The position numbers and the translations under genes are program-made. The notes under the pieces are model-generated. The model worked only from the letters and a program-made list of their open reading frames with translations. It searched no databases and was not told the DNA's origin. A stretch of DNA of 37,480 nucleotides from an uncultured Anaerococcus sp. (GTDB taxonomy: Bacteria; Bacillota; Clostridia; Tissierellales; Peptoniphilaceae), in assembly GCA_943914475.1 (NCBI GenBank), contig CALUCE010000021.1, positions 1 through 37,480 on the forward strand, read 5' to 3'. Below are positions 25,204 to 35,201 of this stretch, piece by piece (the first letter of the stretch is position 1; every line of letters begins with the position of its first letter).

Positions 25204-26051
25204 TGAAATTACAAATCATAACAGGACTTAGTGGATCAGGAAAGACTACTGCTTTGAAAATATACGAGGACTTGGGCTACTATGCCATGGACAATGTTCC
25301 TGTATATTTGATAGAAAAATTTATAGAGCTTAACAAGAGTCAAAAAAATCCTATAGAAAAGATGGCTGTTGTGGTTGATTTTAGGTCTATAGAAATAGAT
25401 GCCAACCTTGAAGAATCTTTAAAAAACCTAAAGAAGGTAAATGAAGATACCAAGGTGATGTATCTTTTTGCTTCAGATAATGTAATTTTAAAAAGATATA
25501 ATGAACTAAGACGTCCCCATCCCTTGGGAGCCTTTGGTGCTGTAAAAGACGGGATAAAAAAGGAAAAAGTCCTCTTAAAACCCATAAGAGACCTATCCGA
25601 CCAACTTATAGATACCTCAAACTACAACAATGCAGACTTAAGAAAGATTGTAGTAGATTCAGGAAATTCTAAGGATATCTTTGTGGTAAACCTCTTTTCC
25701 TTTGGCTACAAAAACGGAGTCAACAACGATTTTGATATCATCTTTGATATGCGTTTTGTCCCAAATCCCTTTTATATACCAGAGCTAAAACACTTAAATG
25801 GGACTGATGAAAAACTTAAAGACTACTTAGATGGTTTTGATATCATCCATGATTTTGAAAAAAGAGTTTATGATTTATTAAAGGAATTAATCCCATCCTA
25901 TATCAAACAAGGTAAACATTCCTTGACTGTGGCCTTTGGTTGTACCGGAGGCAAGCACAGGTCTGTTGATATGTGCGAGAGGATGTATGAAAAGATGAAA
26001 GACGATGATTATATATTAGTAAAAAAACATAGAGATAAGGATAAGTGGTAA
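25203..26051 (+). CDS. rapZ: RapZ/YvcJ-family nucleotide-binding protein
   Basis: P-loop protein of 282 residues. In enteric bacteria RapZ controls glucosamine-6-phosphate synthase through small RNAs; the Firmicutes homologue YvcJ binds and hydrolyses nucleotides and affects competence and cell envelope. Walker A is GLSGSGKTT (8-16), followed by YYAMDNVPVYLIEKF. The C-terminal domain has the conserved GCTGGKHRSV. It shares a base with murB. In many Firmicutes the order is rapZ-yvcK-whiA; here the gene after it encodes a phosphatase. Confidence 0.94.
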   Translation: MKLQIITGLSGSGKTTALKIYEDLGYYAMDNVPVYLIEKFIELNKSQKNPIEKMAVVVDFRSIEIDANLEESLKNLKKVNEDTKVMYLFASDNVILKRYNELRRPHPLGAFGAVKDGIKKEKVLLKPIRDLSDQLIDTSNYNNADLRKIVVDSGNSKDIFVVNLFSFGYKNGVNNDFDIIFDMRFVPNPFYIPELKHLNGTDEKLKDYLDGFDIIHDFEKRVYDLLKELIPSYIKQGKHSLTVAFGCTGGKHRSVDMCERMYEKMKDDDYILVKKHRDKDKW

Positions 26052-26052
26052 A

Positions 26053-26766
26053 ATGAAACATTTTAAAAGAATAGCTTTTGAAACGATAAGTAACTTTAGG
26101 GACCTTGGTGGCCAGCCTACCAAGGACGGGAAAATGGTCAAGTGGGGTAAGATTTTTAGGTCTGCCAATATGGATGTAATAACTGATCAAGACCTTGAAA
26201 AAATGAAAGAACTTGGTATCACCACAATAATTGACCTTAGACGAGATACAGAAATAGAAGAATTTTATAGGCATATTGATAAGGTTAAGAATAACTTTGA
26301 CTACAGACAAGTTTCTTTGGCTAGGGCCCACTTTGGACACAAGGAAATTCAAGCCATTATCAACAAAGAACTTACCGTGGGCAGAACCTACAGAGACCTT
26401 ATAGATAACTATGAGGGAGTTAAAGAAATCTTAGAATTGATAATAAATTCAGAAGGGTCTGTACTCTTTCACTGCCAGGAAGGCAAGGATAGGACAGGGA
26501 TTATAGCCATGATTATCTATGGACTCTTGGACGTAGACCAGATAGATATCATAGCTGACTATGAAATCTCATCAGCCTATCTAGGTTATGTGACAAGTTA
26601 CGACCAAGACGAAGACTATTCAGTATTTAGGATAACCAGTCCTTACAATATGAAAGAAGCCTATGCTTATGTAATTGATGAGTATGAAAGTTTTGAGAAC
26701 TATATAGAAAAAGTAGGACTCGACATGGGTCTTGTTGAAAAGTTAAGGAAGAAAATGCTTGATTAA
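26053..26766 (+). CDS. Tyrosine-protein phosphatase, Y_phosphatase3-like
   Basis: A 237-residue protein with the cysteine-phosphatase P-loop HCQEGKDRTG (C141, R147) and an N-terminal segment NFRDLGG with GKIFRSANMD, the pattern of bacterial Y_phosphatase3/IphP-like tyrosine or lipid phosphatases. No signal peptide or membrane helix is visible, so it is probably cytoplasmic, though related enzymes can be exported. It begins one base after rapZ and ends 11 bases before whiA, occupying the place where yvcK is commonly found. Whether it acts on proteins, lipids or nucleotides is unknown; a link to envelope control is only an inference from context. Confidence 0.85.
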   Translation: MKHFKRIAFETISNFRDLGGQPTKDGKMVKWGKIFRSANMDVITDQDLEKMKELGITTIIDLRRDTEIEEFYRHIDKVKNNFDYRQVSLARAHFGHKEIQAIINKELTVGRTYRDLIDNYEGVKEILELIINSEGSVLFHCQEGKDRTGIIAMIIYGLLDVDQIDIIADYEISSAYLGYVTSYDQDEDYSVFRITSPYNMKEAYAYVIDEYESFENYIEKVGLDMGLVEKLRKKMLD

Positions 26767-26777
26767 AGAGGAAGGAA

Positions 26778-27692
26778 ATGTCTTTTTCAAAAAGATGTAA
26801 GAAGGAAATACTAAAAAAAGAATCAGACTTAAAATACCAAGAAGTAGAACTTGCAGTTTATTTATACTTTATTGGTTCTGTAAGAATCTTAGATAACAAA
26901 TACCAAATAGTCTTTAAGTCTACAGAAAACAATGAAGCAAGAACCATCTACAAGCTTATAAAAAACTTATATGCATATTCCCCAGCCATGGGCATCCAAA
27001 AAAGAAGGAAATTTTCATCTGACAGGTATTTTTCAATCCTGGTAGAAGATGAAAAAGTAGCCCACAAAATCTTGGCATTGAGGGATAAGTACCAATTTTC
27101 TGATTCTGATAAATTTATCAAAAACTTTAAAAATACCAGTCATAGAAAGATCTTTTTAAAGGTTGCCTTTATTTTAAAAGGATCCATAAATGATCCCCAA
27201 AGGGGATACAACCTTGAAATTTATGGAAGTAAAGAAGAGGCCAAGCTTGTTCATGCATTTATGGATTCCTTTAATTTAAATCCCAAGCTCAACCTAAGAC
27301 GAGATGACCATGTGGTTTATCTAAAAGATTCAGACAAGATATCAGACTTTTTGGCCATAATAGGGGCCTCTAGGTCTCTTTTGGATTTGGAAAATGTCAA
27401 GGCTATGAAGTCTTTGAGAAACGAAGTAAACAGAAAGACCAACTTTGACAATGCCAATATCAACAGGACTGTAAAGGCATCCATGAAACAAGTTGAGGCC
27501 ATAAAGACCATACAAAGACAGGGAAAGTTTGATGATCTTCCCTATGATATGAAAGAGATAGGGGCTTTAAGGATAGAAAACCCCTATATTTCCCTAGAAG
27601 AATTGGGAGGACTTTTGGATCCTCCTCTTTCTAAAGCAAAGGTAAACTACAGGCTAGGGAAATATATAAAGATGGTAGAAGAAGACTTATAG
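26778..27692 (+). CDS. whiA: DNA-binding protein WhiA
   Basis: Homing-endonuclease-derived DNA-binding protein that affects cell division and chromosome segregation in Gram-positives. Of 304 residues, the N-terminal MSFSKRCKKEILKK and the LAGLIDADG-like region (about 20-190, catalytic residues not retained) are followed by a C-terminal helix-turn-helix around 255-300 (LRIENPYISLEELGGLL, SKAKVNYRLGK). It is preceded by AGAGGAAGG (26766-26774) and followed by dnaE after 13 bases. The family is often linked to rapZ and yvcK. Confidence 0.95.
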   Translation: MSFSKRCKKEILKKESDLKYQEVELAVYLYFIGSVRILDNKYQIVFKSTENNEARTIYKLIKNLYAYSPAMGIQKRRKFSSDRYFSILVEDEKVAHKILALRDKYQFSDSDKFIKNFKNTSHRKIFLKVAFILKGSINDPQRGYNLEIYGSKEEAKLVHAFMDSFNLNPKLNLRRDDHVVYLKDSDKISDFLAIIGASRSLLDLENVKAMKSLRNEVNRKTNFDNANINRTVKASMKQVEAIKTIQRQGKFDDLPYDMKEIGALRIENPYISLEELGGLLDPPLSKAKVNYRLGKYIKMVEEDL

Positions 27693-27705
27693 TTAGGATG
27701 ATTAA

Positions 27706-30700
27706 ATGGATTATAATTTCACCCACCTCCACCTCCATACAGAATATTCACTTTTGGACGGTTTTTGCCCCATAGATAGGCTCCTTGACAAGTGTCAAGA
27801 GCTTTCCATGAACTCTGTGGCCGTAACCGACCATGGGTCTATGTATGGGATAATAGAATTTCATAAAAAATGTAAAGAAAGAAATATCAAGCCCATAATT
27901 GGCTGTGAGGTCTATGTAACAGAAGATAGTTACAAGATTAAAGACCAGTCAAACAGACGCTACTATCATTTAATCTTATTAGCAGAAAATAATACAGGTT
28001 ACAAAAATCTTTTAAAGATAGTATCTGAGGGCTTTGTTTCTGGTTTTTACTATAAACCTAGGGTGGACCTTGACCTTATAAAAAAATACAAGGAAGGGAT
28101 AATCTGCCTATCTGCCTGCCTAAATGGAGAAATAAACCAAAGAATTTTGGAAGATGACCTTATAGGAGCAGATGAGGCCTGCCAAAAATACCTGGATATT
28201 TTCGGGCCAGACTATTTCTTCCTAGAAATCCAAGATCATGGCCTTGCCGAGCAAAGAAAGGTCAACAGAGAACTTTTAAAACTTCATAAGAAATATGGGG
28301 TCCAAATGGTGGGAACTAATGATGTCCACTACATAGAAAAAAAGGACTCCTTTTATCAAGATGTCCTCTTGTGCATCCAAACTGGAGCCTTGGTAAAAGA
28401 TGATGATAGGATGAAGATGCCAAATTCAGAATTTTACCTAAAGCCTCCTCAAATGATGGAAGAGATTTTAAAGACCTATCCAGGAGCCTATGAAAATACC
28501 AAAAAAATCGCCCAAAGATGCCAGGTTGAAATAAAATTCCACGAACCCCATCTTCCATACTTTTCAAAAACTCCAGAAAATATGACCAATCCCGAGTATT
28601 TGAGACATCTAGTTTTTAAGGGACTGGAAGAAAAATATGGCCAGGTAAGCGATGATATAAAGGATAGGGCTCTAAAGGAAATTTCTGTTATAGAAAATAT
28701 GGGCTATGTGGACTATTTTCTTATAGTTTGGGACTTTGTAAAATATGCCAAAGACCATGACATAGCTGTAGGCCCAGGCAGGGGATCTGCTGCAGGGTCC
28801 ATAATTTCCTATGCCCTTGACATAACAAAAGTCGATCCCTTAAAGTATGATTTGCTTTTTGAAAGGTTTTTAAATCCGGAAAGAGTTTCTATGCCGGATA
28901 TTGATATAGACTTTTGCTATGAAAACAGGGACAGGGTAGTAGAATATGTAAACGACCTTTATGGTAGAGACCACGTATCCCAAATCATAACTTTTGGTAG
29001 GATGCAGGCAAGAAATGCCATAAGGGATGTGGGAAGAGTCCTTGATATTTCCTACAACAAGGTAGATAAAATAGCAAAACTTATACCCCAAGCCATAGGG
29101 ATGACCATAGATCTTGCCCTTGAAACAACAGAAAAACTCCGTTTTGAATACCATAACGATGCAGAAACCAAGAGGATGATAGATACAGCAAGAGCCATAG
29201 AATCCCTACCGCGACACACCTCTATTCACGCTGCGGGTATAGTTATGTCAAAATCTATTTTGACCGATATAGTTCCCCTTGCTCTTTCAAATGACCAGGT
29301 AGTTACCCAGTTTAATATGACGGAAATAGAAGAGCTGGGACTTTTGAAGATGGACTTTTTGGGGCTTAGAAACCTCACTGTTATCCAAGACACCATAAGA
29401 GATGTCAAGAAAAACAGGGGGATAGATGTGGATATTGCATCTATTGATGAAAATGACCCCAATGTTATAAAACAATTTAACAAGGCCAACACCATAGGGA
29501 TCTTCCAGTTTGAGTCACCAGGGATGAGAGCCTTTCTTAAAAACTTAAAACCAACCAGGTTTGATGACCTTATAGCAGCAAACTCACTCTTTAGGCCAGG
29601 TCCTATGGATGAGATACCAAGATATATAGATAACAAAAACAACCCATCCCATGTTAGCTTTATAGACCCAGCCCTTAAGCCAATTCTTTCTGTAACTTAT
29701 GGGATTATAGTCTACCAAGAGCAAGTTATGCAGATAGTTCAACAACTTGCAGGTTTCTCCTTGGGAGAGGCTGACAATTTAAGACGTGCCATGAGTAAGA
29801 AAAAGATGGCCATAATGGAAGAAAATAGGGAAATTTTTGTTAATGGAAAGACCGATGAAGACGGTCATGTCCTCATACCAGGCTGTGTAAGAAATGGTAT
29901 TTCAGCAAAAAATGCCAACAAGATTTATGATGAAATGATTTCCTTTGCAAAATACGCATTTAATAAGTCCCACTCTGCTGCCTATTCTTTGGTTGCAGTC
30001 CAAACAGCCTACTTAAAGCACTACTTCAAGGAAGAATATATGGCCAACCTAATTTCTTCGGTTATGGGCAACAATTCCAAGGTTTATATATACATAAACG
30101 AGTCCAAGAGAATGGGCATAGAAGTTTTGCCACCAGATATAAATGAGTCCTACGATAGGTTTACCACTTCAGATAAGAAAATTAGATTTGGCCTATCAGC
30201 CATAAAAAACGTGGGGGTAAACTTTGTAGAAGCTATAATCAAGGCAAGGGCTGATGGAGATTTTAGAAACTTTAAGGACTTTTTGGAAAGAGTGGAAGAG
30301 ACAAGTACTAATGCCATGAACAAAAAAGCCCTAGAATCCTTGATAAAGGCAGGAGCCTTTGATTCTTTGGGTTACAAAAGATCAGCCCTTCTTGCGGTTT
30401 ATGAAAAGGCCCTAAGCTTTGTCCACGACAATGCCAAGGTAAATGTCCAAGGTCAAATTAACCTCCTTGATTTTTCAGGAGAGGGAGAAGAGTTTATGAA
30501 TGATATAAGTATCCCTGATATAAACGAATTTCCTAAAAAAGCCAAACTTTCTTTGGAAAAAGACGTCCTGGGCTTTTATATATCAGACCATCCCCTAAAT
30601 GCTATAAAAGATAGGCTTAGTGAGCTTGTGACCTTTACCACAGAATACCAAACAGAAGATACAGTAAATCTTGATTTCTACGATAGGCGAGAGGTTTATA

Positions 30701-31152
30701 TGGCAGGGATTATCACGGATAAGTCTGAAACTATGACCAAGTCTCAAACCATGATGGCCTTTTGTGGACTAGAAGACTTGTATGGGACTATAGATTTGGT
30801 GATTTTTCCAGATACCTACCGTCGTTTTAGAGAACTTGTGGAAAATGATAAGGTAGTTAGGGTAAAAGGCAGGCTCCAGTCAGCAGATGATGAGCTAAAG
30901 CTTATAGTTTCAGAAATTGAAGATTTAGAAAATTTAAATTTCTCCACTTTGTTTATAAAGATGGACTATATAAGGTATAATACTATTAGAAATATTTTGA
31001 CATCCTATCACGGTACTACGCCAGTTGTGATATACTTTAGTGACAAGGATAAAAATGTTAGGCTTGATAAAAAACTCTGGGTCAACACTGACTCTGATCT
31101 TATTAGCAGGCTAAAAGAAAAATTAGGAAAAGATAATGTTATTTTAAACTAA
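27706..31152 (+). CDS. dnaE: DNA polymerase III alpha subunit, DnaE type
   Basis: Replicative C-family DNA polymerase; in Firmicutes DnaE usually extends primers while PolC does bulk synthesis. The 1148-residue protein has an N-terminal PHP domain (HLHLHTEYSLLDG near residue 7, VTDHGSMYG), the GPGRGSAAGS nucleotide region, and the catalytic aspartates in MPDIDIDF around 396-403. The helix-hairpin-helix and OB-fold region lies in the C-terminal third. Its place after whiA and before pfkA-pyk is a conserved Clostridia-type arrangement. Confidence 0.97.
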   Translation: MDYNFTHLHLHTEYSLLDGFCPIDRLLDKCQELSMNSVAVTDHGSMYGIIEFHKKCKERNIKPIIGCEVYVTEDSYKIKDQSNRRYYHLILLAENNTGYKNLLKIVSEGFVSGFYYKPRVDLDLIKKYKEGIICLSACLNGEINQRILEDDLIGADEACQKYLDIFGPDYFFLEIQDHGLAEQRKVNRELLKLHKKYGVQMVGTNDVHYIEKKDSFYQDVLLCIQTGALVKDDDRMKMPNSEFYLKPPQMMEEILKTYPGAYENTKKIAQRCQVEIKFHEPHLPYFSKTPENMTNPEYLRHLVFKGLEEKYGQVSDDIKDRALKEISVIENMGYVDYFLIVWDFVKYAKDHDIAVGPGRGSAAGSIISYALDITKVDPLKYDLLFERFLNPERVSMPDIDIDFCYENRDRVVEYVNDLYGRDHVSQIITFGRMQARNAIRDVGRVLDISYNKVDKIAKLIPQAIGMTIDLALETTEKLRFEYHNDAETKRMIDTARAIESLPRHTSIHAAGIVMSKSILTDIVPLALSNDQVVTQFNMTEIEELGLLKMDFLGLRNLTVIQDTIRDVKKNRGIDVDIASIDENDPNVIKQFNKANTIGIFQFESPGMRAFLKNLKPTRFDDLIAANSLFRPGPMDEIPRYIDNKNNPSHVSFIDPALKPILSVTYGIIVYQEQVMQIVQQLAGFSLGEADNLRRAMSKKKMAIMEENREIFVNGKTDEDGHVLIPGCVRNGISAKNANKIYDEMISFAKYAFNKSHSAAYSLVAVQTAYLKHYFKEEYMANLISSVMGNNSKVYIYINESKRMGIEVLPPDINESYDRFTTSDKKIRFGLSAIKNVGVNFVEAIIKARADGDFRNFKDFLERVEETSTNAMNKKALESLIKAGAFDSLGYKRSALLAVYEKALSFVHDNAKVNVQGQINLLDFSGEGEEFMNDISIPDINEFPKKAKLSLEKDVLGFYISDHPLNAIKDRLSELVTFTTEYQTEDTVNLDFYDRREVYMAGIITDKSETMTKSQTMMAFCGLEDLYGTIDLVIFPDTYRRFRELVENDKVVRVKGRLQSADDELKLIVSEIEDLENLNFSTLFIKMDYIRYNTIRNILTSYHGTTPVVIYFSDKDKNVRLDKKLWVNTDSDLISRLKEKLGKDNVILN

Positions 31153-31161
31153 GGAGTGAAG

Positions 31162-32121
31162 ATGAAAACAATAGGAATACTTACTAGTGGTGGGGACGCC
31201 CCGGGCATGAACTCAGCCATTAGGGCTGCTGTAAGAACTGCCTTAAACAATGGAATGAGAATCAAGGGAATCAGGAATGGATATGACGGACTTATGAAGG
31301 GTGATATCTATGAAATGAATATATCATCTGTAGCCGACATTATCCACAAGGGTGGTACTATTTTGGGTACTGCTAGAAGTCTTGATTTCAAGGCAAGAGA
31401 TGGCCAAGAAAGAGGAGCCCAAATCCTTAGAGACTATGGTATAGAAGGTCTTATAGCCATCGGTGGAGATGGGTCTTTCAAGGGAGCCAAGGCCCTTTCA
31501 GACCTTGGTATATCCACAGTTGGAATCCCAGGAACTATCGACAACGATATGGGATATACAGACTTTACCATAGGATTTTTCACAGCCATAGAAACAGTAA
31601 TCGACGCTATAGGAAAGTTAAGGGATACATCATCATCCCACGGAAGAGCAGTAGTTATTGAAGTTATGGGAAGACACTGTGGAGACTTAGCACTTTATTC
31701 AGGACTTGCTGGTGGTGCAGAATCTATCATAGTTCCAGAACACCAATTCTCTATAGATGAAATAGTAGAAAAAGTTGCTCATGGTAGAAAACGTGGTAAA
31801 CTTCACCACTTGATCGCCTTGGCAGAAGGTGTTGGAAACCCATACAACATAGCCAAAGAAGTAGAAGAAAGAACAGGGGTAGAAACAAAGGTAACCATCC
31901 TTGGCCACGTTCAAAGAGGAGGATCTCCTGCTGCCCAAGACAGACTTTTGGGTTCTATTATGGGAGCCAAGGCTGTAGAATTATTAAAAGAAGACAAGAC
32001 AGACATAGCCCTAGGTTATAAAAACGGACAAATAATCGAAGTATCCTTAGAAGATGCAGTTGAAATCCAATCTACCTTCAAGGAAGATCTCTACGATTTA
32101 GCTAACAAACTATCAAAATAA
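31162..32121 (+). CDS. pfkA: ATP-dependent 6-phosphofructokinase
   Basis: Commits fructose-6-phosphate to glycolysis. The 319 residues match the allosteric bacterial PfkA. Motifs are ILTSGGDAPGMNSAIRAAV (ATP site), GGDGSFKGA, PGTIDNDMGYTDFTIGF with the catalytic aspartate, MGRHCGDLALYSGLAGGAE, and HVQRGGSPAAQDR. The glycine in GGDGS points to ATP rather than pyrophosphate as donor. The ATG at 31162 follows AAGGAG (31151-31156) by five bases; a GTG at 31156 overlaps that site and is rejected. pyk follows after 11 bases, pairing the two key glycolytic control enzymes. Confidence 0.97.
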   Translation: MKTIGILTSGGDAPGMNSAIRAAVRTALNNGMRIKGIRNGYDGLMKGDIYEMNISSVADIIHKGGTILGTARSLDFKARDGQERGAQILRDYGIEGLIAIGGDGSFKGAKALSDLGISTVGIPGTIDNDMGYTDFTIGFFTAIETVIDAIGKLRDTSSSHGRAVVIEVMGRHCGDLALYSGLAGGAESIIVPEHQFSIDEIVEKVAHGRKRGKLHHLIALAEGVGNPYNIAKEVEERTGVETKVTILGHVQRGGSPAAQDRLLGSIMGAKAVELLKEDKTDIALGYKNGQIIEVSLEDAVEIQSTFKEDLYDLANKLSK

Positions 32122-32132
32122 GAGGAGTTAAT

Positions 32133-33911
32133 ATGTCATTAGAAGCTGAATTTTTTAAGAAAACCAAGATTGTATGTACTATAGGACCTTCTTCAGAAAG
32201 CCCAGAAATTTTGGAGCAATTAGTTAAAGAAGGCATGAATGTTGCAAGACTAAACTTCTCCCACGGTTCCCATGAAGAGCACCTTGGCAAGATTAAAACT
32301 ATAAAAAGAATTAGAAGAAAATTAAGTGCCCCTGTTGGAATCATGCTTGATACCAAGGGTCCAGAAATAAGAATAGGAAACTTTAATGAAAAAGAAATCT
32401 TCCTAAAACCAGACGATGTTTTCACCTTGACAACAAGAGATGTTATGGGAGATCAAAACATAGTTTCTGTATCCTACCAAGGACTTCCAGGAGATGTTAA
32501 AGAAGGATCAATCATCTCTATCGACGATGGTCTTATCCAACTTGAGGTTACAGAAATTGTAAATGGAACAGACATTATTTGTAGGGTCCAAAACAACGGT
32601 GTACTTTCTAACCACAAGGGAGTAAACCTACCAGGATCAAAAACTAACCTTCCATCCCTTACACCAAAGGACGTTGATGATATCAAATTTGGTATAGAAA
32701 ACGGCATAGATATGATAGCTGCATCCTTTGTAAGAAAAAAAGAAGACGTATACGACATCAGAAAAGTCCTAGAAGACCATGGTGGAGAAAATATAAAAAT
32801 TATTTCCAAGATAGAATCCCAAGAAGGTGTGGATAATCTAGATGAAATCATAGAAGCATCAGACGGAATCATGGTTGCCCGTGGAGACTTGGGTGTTGAA
32901 ATAAGAACAGAGCTAATTCCTTTAGTTCAAAAAGAAATCATTAGAAAGACCAACGAAGCAGGCAAGCCAGTAATAACTGCAACCCAAATGCTTGACTCTA
33001 TGCAAAGAAACCCAAGACCAACCAGAGCAGAAACCACAGACGTAGCCAATGCTATCATAGACGGTACAGACTGTGTAATGCTTTCTGGAGAAACAGCTGC
33101 AGGAAAATATCCGGTAGAAGCTGTAAGGACCATGAGAAATATTTGTATAACTATAGAGCTTTCCGATGACTTTGAAGAAAATATCTACAAAACAAAAATC
33201 GAAAGCCAATCAAATACAACCAACGCTATCTCAAGGTCAACCTGTGCTATAGCATCAGAACTTCAAGCAAAAGCTATAATCACCTGTACATCATCAGGAA
33301 ATACATCTAGGGCTATCTCCAAATTTAGACCTAGGACATCCATAGTTGCTTGTACAACAAGTGAGCAAGTAGCAAGAAGCCTATCCTTGGTATGGGGAGT
33401 TTATCCAATAGTAGTTCAAAAAGCTACAGAAACAGATGAGCTAATAGAAAGAGCTATAGTAGGAGCCTTAGAAGAAGGATACGTAGAAGAAGGAGACCTT
33501 ACAGTAGTAACTGCAGGAATTCCTCTAGGAGTTTCAGGATCTTCAAACCTAATCAAGGTTCACGTTATTGGAGATATCCTAACCAGTGGTACAGGTATAG
33601 GAACTAAGTCTGTAGTAGGAAAAGTCGTAAAAGGCTCAACCAAAAAAGAATTAGAAGAAAAATTCGAAGAAGGAGACATCATAGTTTCCAAGTTCACAGA
33701 CTCAGACCTAACAGAATATATAGAAAAAGCATCAGCCATTATCTGCGAACACGGTGGACTAACAAGTCACACAGCCATAGTAGCTATCCACTACGATATA
33801 CCAGCAGTAATAGGAGTTCCAAATGTAGAAACAACCTTCAAAGATGGAGATATAGTAACAGTAGACCCACTCGGAGGAATTATCTACAAGGGAGAAACCA
33901 GAGTATTATAA
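32133..33911 (+). CDS. pyk: Pyruvate kinase with C-terminal PEP-utilising domain
   Basis: Makes pyruvate and ATP from phosphoenolpyruvate. Core motifs are KIVCTIGPSSES, LNFSHGSHEEH, MLDTKGPEIR, SKIESQEGVDNL, MVARGDLGVEI and TATQMLDSMQRNPRPTRAE. At 592 residues it carries the extra C-terminal domain found in Bacillus-type enzymes: EHGGLTSHTAIVA and IPAVIGVPN resemble the phosphohistidine domain of PEP synthase, including the histidine in TSHTA. The extra domain lies from about residue 480. RBS AAGAGGAG (32120-32127) precedes the ATG. Confidence 0.97.
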   Translation: MSLEAEFFKKTKIVCTIGPSSESPEILEQLVKEGMNVARLNFSHGSHEEHLGKIKTIKRIRRKLSAPVGIMLDTKGPEIRIGNFNEKEIFLKPDDVFTLTTRDVMGDQNIVSVSYQGLPGDVKEGSIISIDDGLIQLEVTEIVNGTDIICRVQNNGVLSNHKGVNLPGSKTNLPSLTPKDVDDIKFGIENGIDMIAASFVRKKEDVYDIRKVLEDHGGENIKIISKIESQEGVDNLDEIIEASDGIMVARGDLGVEIRTELIPLVQKEIIRKTNEAGKPVITATQMLDSMQRNPRPTRAETTDVANAIIDGTDCVMLSGETAAGKYPVEAVRTMRNICITIELSDDFEENIYKTKIESQSNTTNAISRSTCAIASELQAKAIITCTSSGNTSRAISKFRPRTSIVACTTSEQVARSLSLVWGVYPIVVQKATETDELIERAIVGALEEGYVEEGDLTVVTAGIPLGVSGSSNLIKVHVIGDILTSGTGIGTKSVVGKVVKGSTKKELEEKFEEGDIIVSKFTDSDLTEYIEKASAIICEHGGLTSHTAIVAIHYDIPAVIGVPNVETTFKDGDIVTVDPLGGIIYKGETRVL

Positions 33912-33912
33912 A

Positions 33913-35166
33913 ATGAAAGAAGAAAATATCAAGATAGTTGATATTCTACAAGATGGTAGGGGAGTAGGAAGGACAGACACCAAGACTGTTTTCGTTGAAG
34001 GAGCAGTCTTTGGTGAAGTTTTGGATTGTGAGATTATAGAAGAGAAGAAAAACTTCTTTGAAGCAAAAAAACTACAAACAAAAATACCTAGCCCCTATTA
34101 CCATAGGCCCCCATGTCCATACTACAATGAATGTGGGGGCTGTTCTATTATGGACCTAGATTATCAAACACAGCTAAACTTAAAGAAAAACCTTATAAAA
34201 TCATCCATCTACAAAACTTGTAAGCTAGACCTAGAAGATTTAGAAATAATCCCATCAAAACCCCTAAGGTATAGAAACAAGATTAGACTTACAGTAGATG
34301 AAGAAGGAAACTTGTCCTACAAAAAACAATATTCATCGGACCTTGTAAAAATAAAAGATTGTCTCTTGGCAAAAGAAGATATCTCAAGGGAAATGGGAAA
34401 AATTGAGGAGAAAATTAAAGAGCTTTACAAAAATCACAAGGGCTTTATAAAAGAAATCACCATAAGAACAGACGAGAAAGACCTACTTATAAATATAGCC
34501 ATAAAAGATAAAAACAAAGACTATAAAGAAGAAATAAAGGAAGCCTTCAAAGATACAGGATATTCAGTAAATATTCTAGACAGAAAAAACGAAAATCTAT
34601 TAGGCAAGGAAAGCCTAGCATACAATATCTTTGACAGGAAAATAAAGATTTCAGCAAATGACTTCTACCAAGTAAACGACTACCAAATAGAAAACCTATA
34701 TGGCCTAGCCAAAGAGTTTTTAGGAGAAAACAAAAAGCTTCTAGACCTCTACTGTGGCTCAGCCACTTCATCCATAGCCATAAATGAAGATAATATAGTA
34801 GGAGTAGATATAAACAAAAACGCCATCAAAGACGCCAAGAAAAATGCCCAAATAAACGGCATAAAATCCTACAAATTCTTCGCCAAAGATGCCAAATTCA
34901 TTACAGCAAACTTCATAAAAAAAGAAAAAATAGACGCCCTAGTAGTAGACCCACCAAGAGCAGGACTTGATAAAAACCTAATCAAACAAATAGGTCAAAC
35001 CGGCCTAAAAGAACTAGTCTATATCTCCTGCAACCCCCAAACCTTAGCAAGAGACATAAAAAGATTTATGAACCAGGGCTATAAACTAAAAAAAATAAAA
35101 GCCGTGGATATGTTTCCTCAGACTATGCATGTGGAGTGTGTAAGTTTAATTTCTAAGATAGATTAA
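33913..35166 (+). CDS. rlmD: 23S rRNA (uracil-C5)-methyltransferase, RlmD/RumA type
   Basis: SAM-dependent enzyme that forms m5U in 23S rRNA (or in tRNA for some homologues; the specificity cannot be told). The 417 residues show an N-terminal TRAM-like beta domain (1-55), a [4Fe-4S] set C68-x5-C74-x2-C77 plus C150, the SAM motif LLDLYCGSAT, DPPRAGLD, the catalytic cysteine C373 in YISCNPQTLARD, and DMFPQTMHVECV near the end. It starts one base after the pyk stop. No terminator is seen after it, so the accessory genes downstream might be partly cotranscribed. Confidence 0.93.
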   Translation: MKEENIKIVDILQDGRGVGRTDTKTVFVEGAVFGEVLDCEIIEEKKNFFEAKKLQTKIPSPYYHRPPCPYYNECGGCSIMDLDYQTQLNLKKNLIKSSIYKTCKLDLEDLEIIPSKPLRYRNKIRLTVDEEGNLSYKKQYSSDLVKIKDCLLAKEDISREMGKIEEKIKELYKNHKGFIKEITIRTDEKDLLINIAIKDKNKDYKEEIKEAFKDTGYSVNILDRKNENLLGKESLAYNIFDRKIKISANDFYQVNDYQIENLYGLAKEFLGENKKLLDLYCGSATSSIAINEDNIVGVDINKNAIKDAKKNAQINGIKSYKFFAKDAKFITANFIKKEKIDALVVDPPRAGLDKNLIKQIGQTGLKELVYISCNPQTLARDIKRFMNQGYKLKKIKAVDMFPQTMHVECVSLISKID

Positions 35167-35201
35167 AAAACTACAAAAATTTTTATTTAATAGGAAGTGA
35201 A

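Noticed and set aside
31156..31161. GTG start two codons before the pfkA ATG
   Set aside because: The codon is part of the AAGGAG ribosome binding site itself; the ATG at 31162 fits the family N-terminus.
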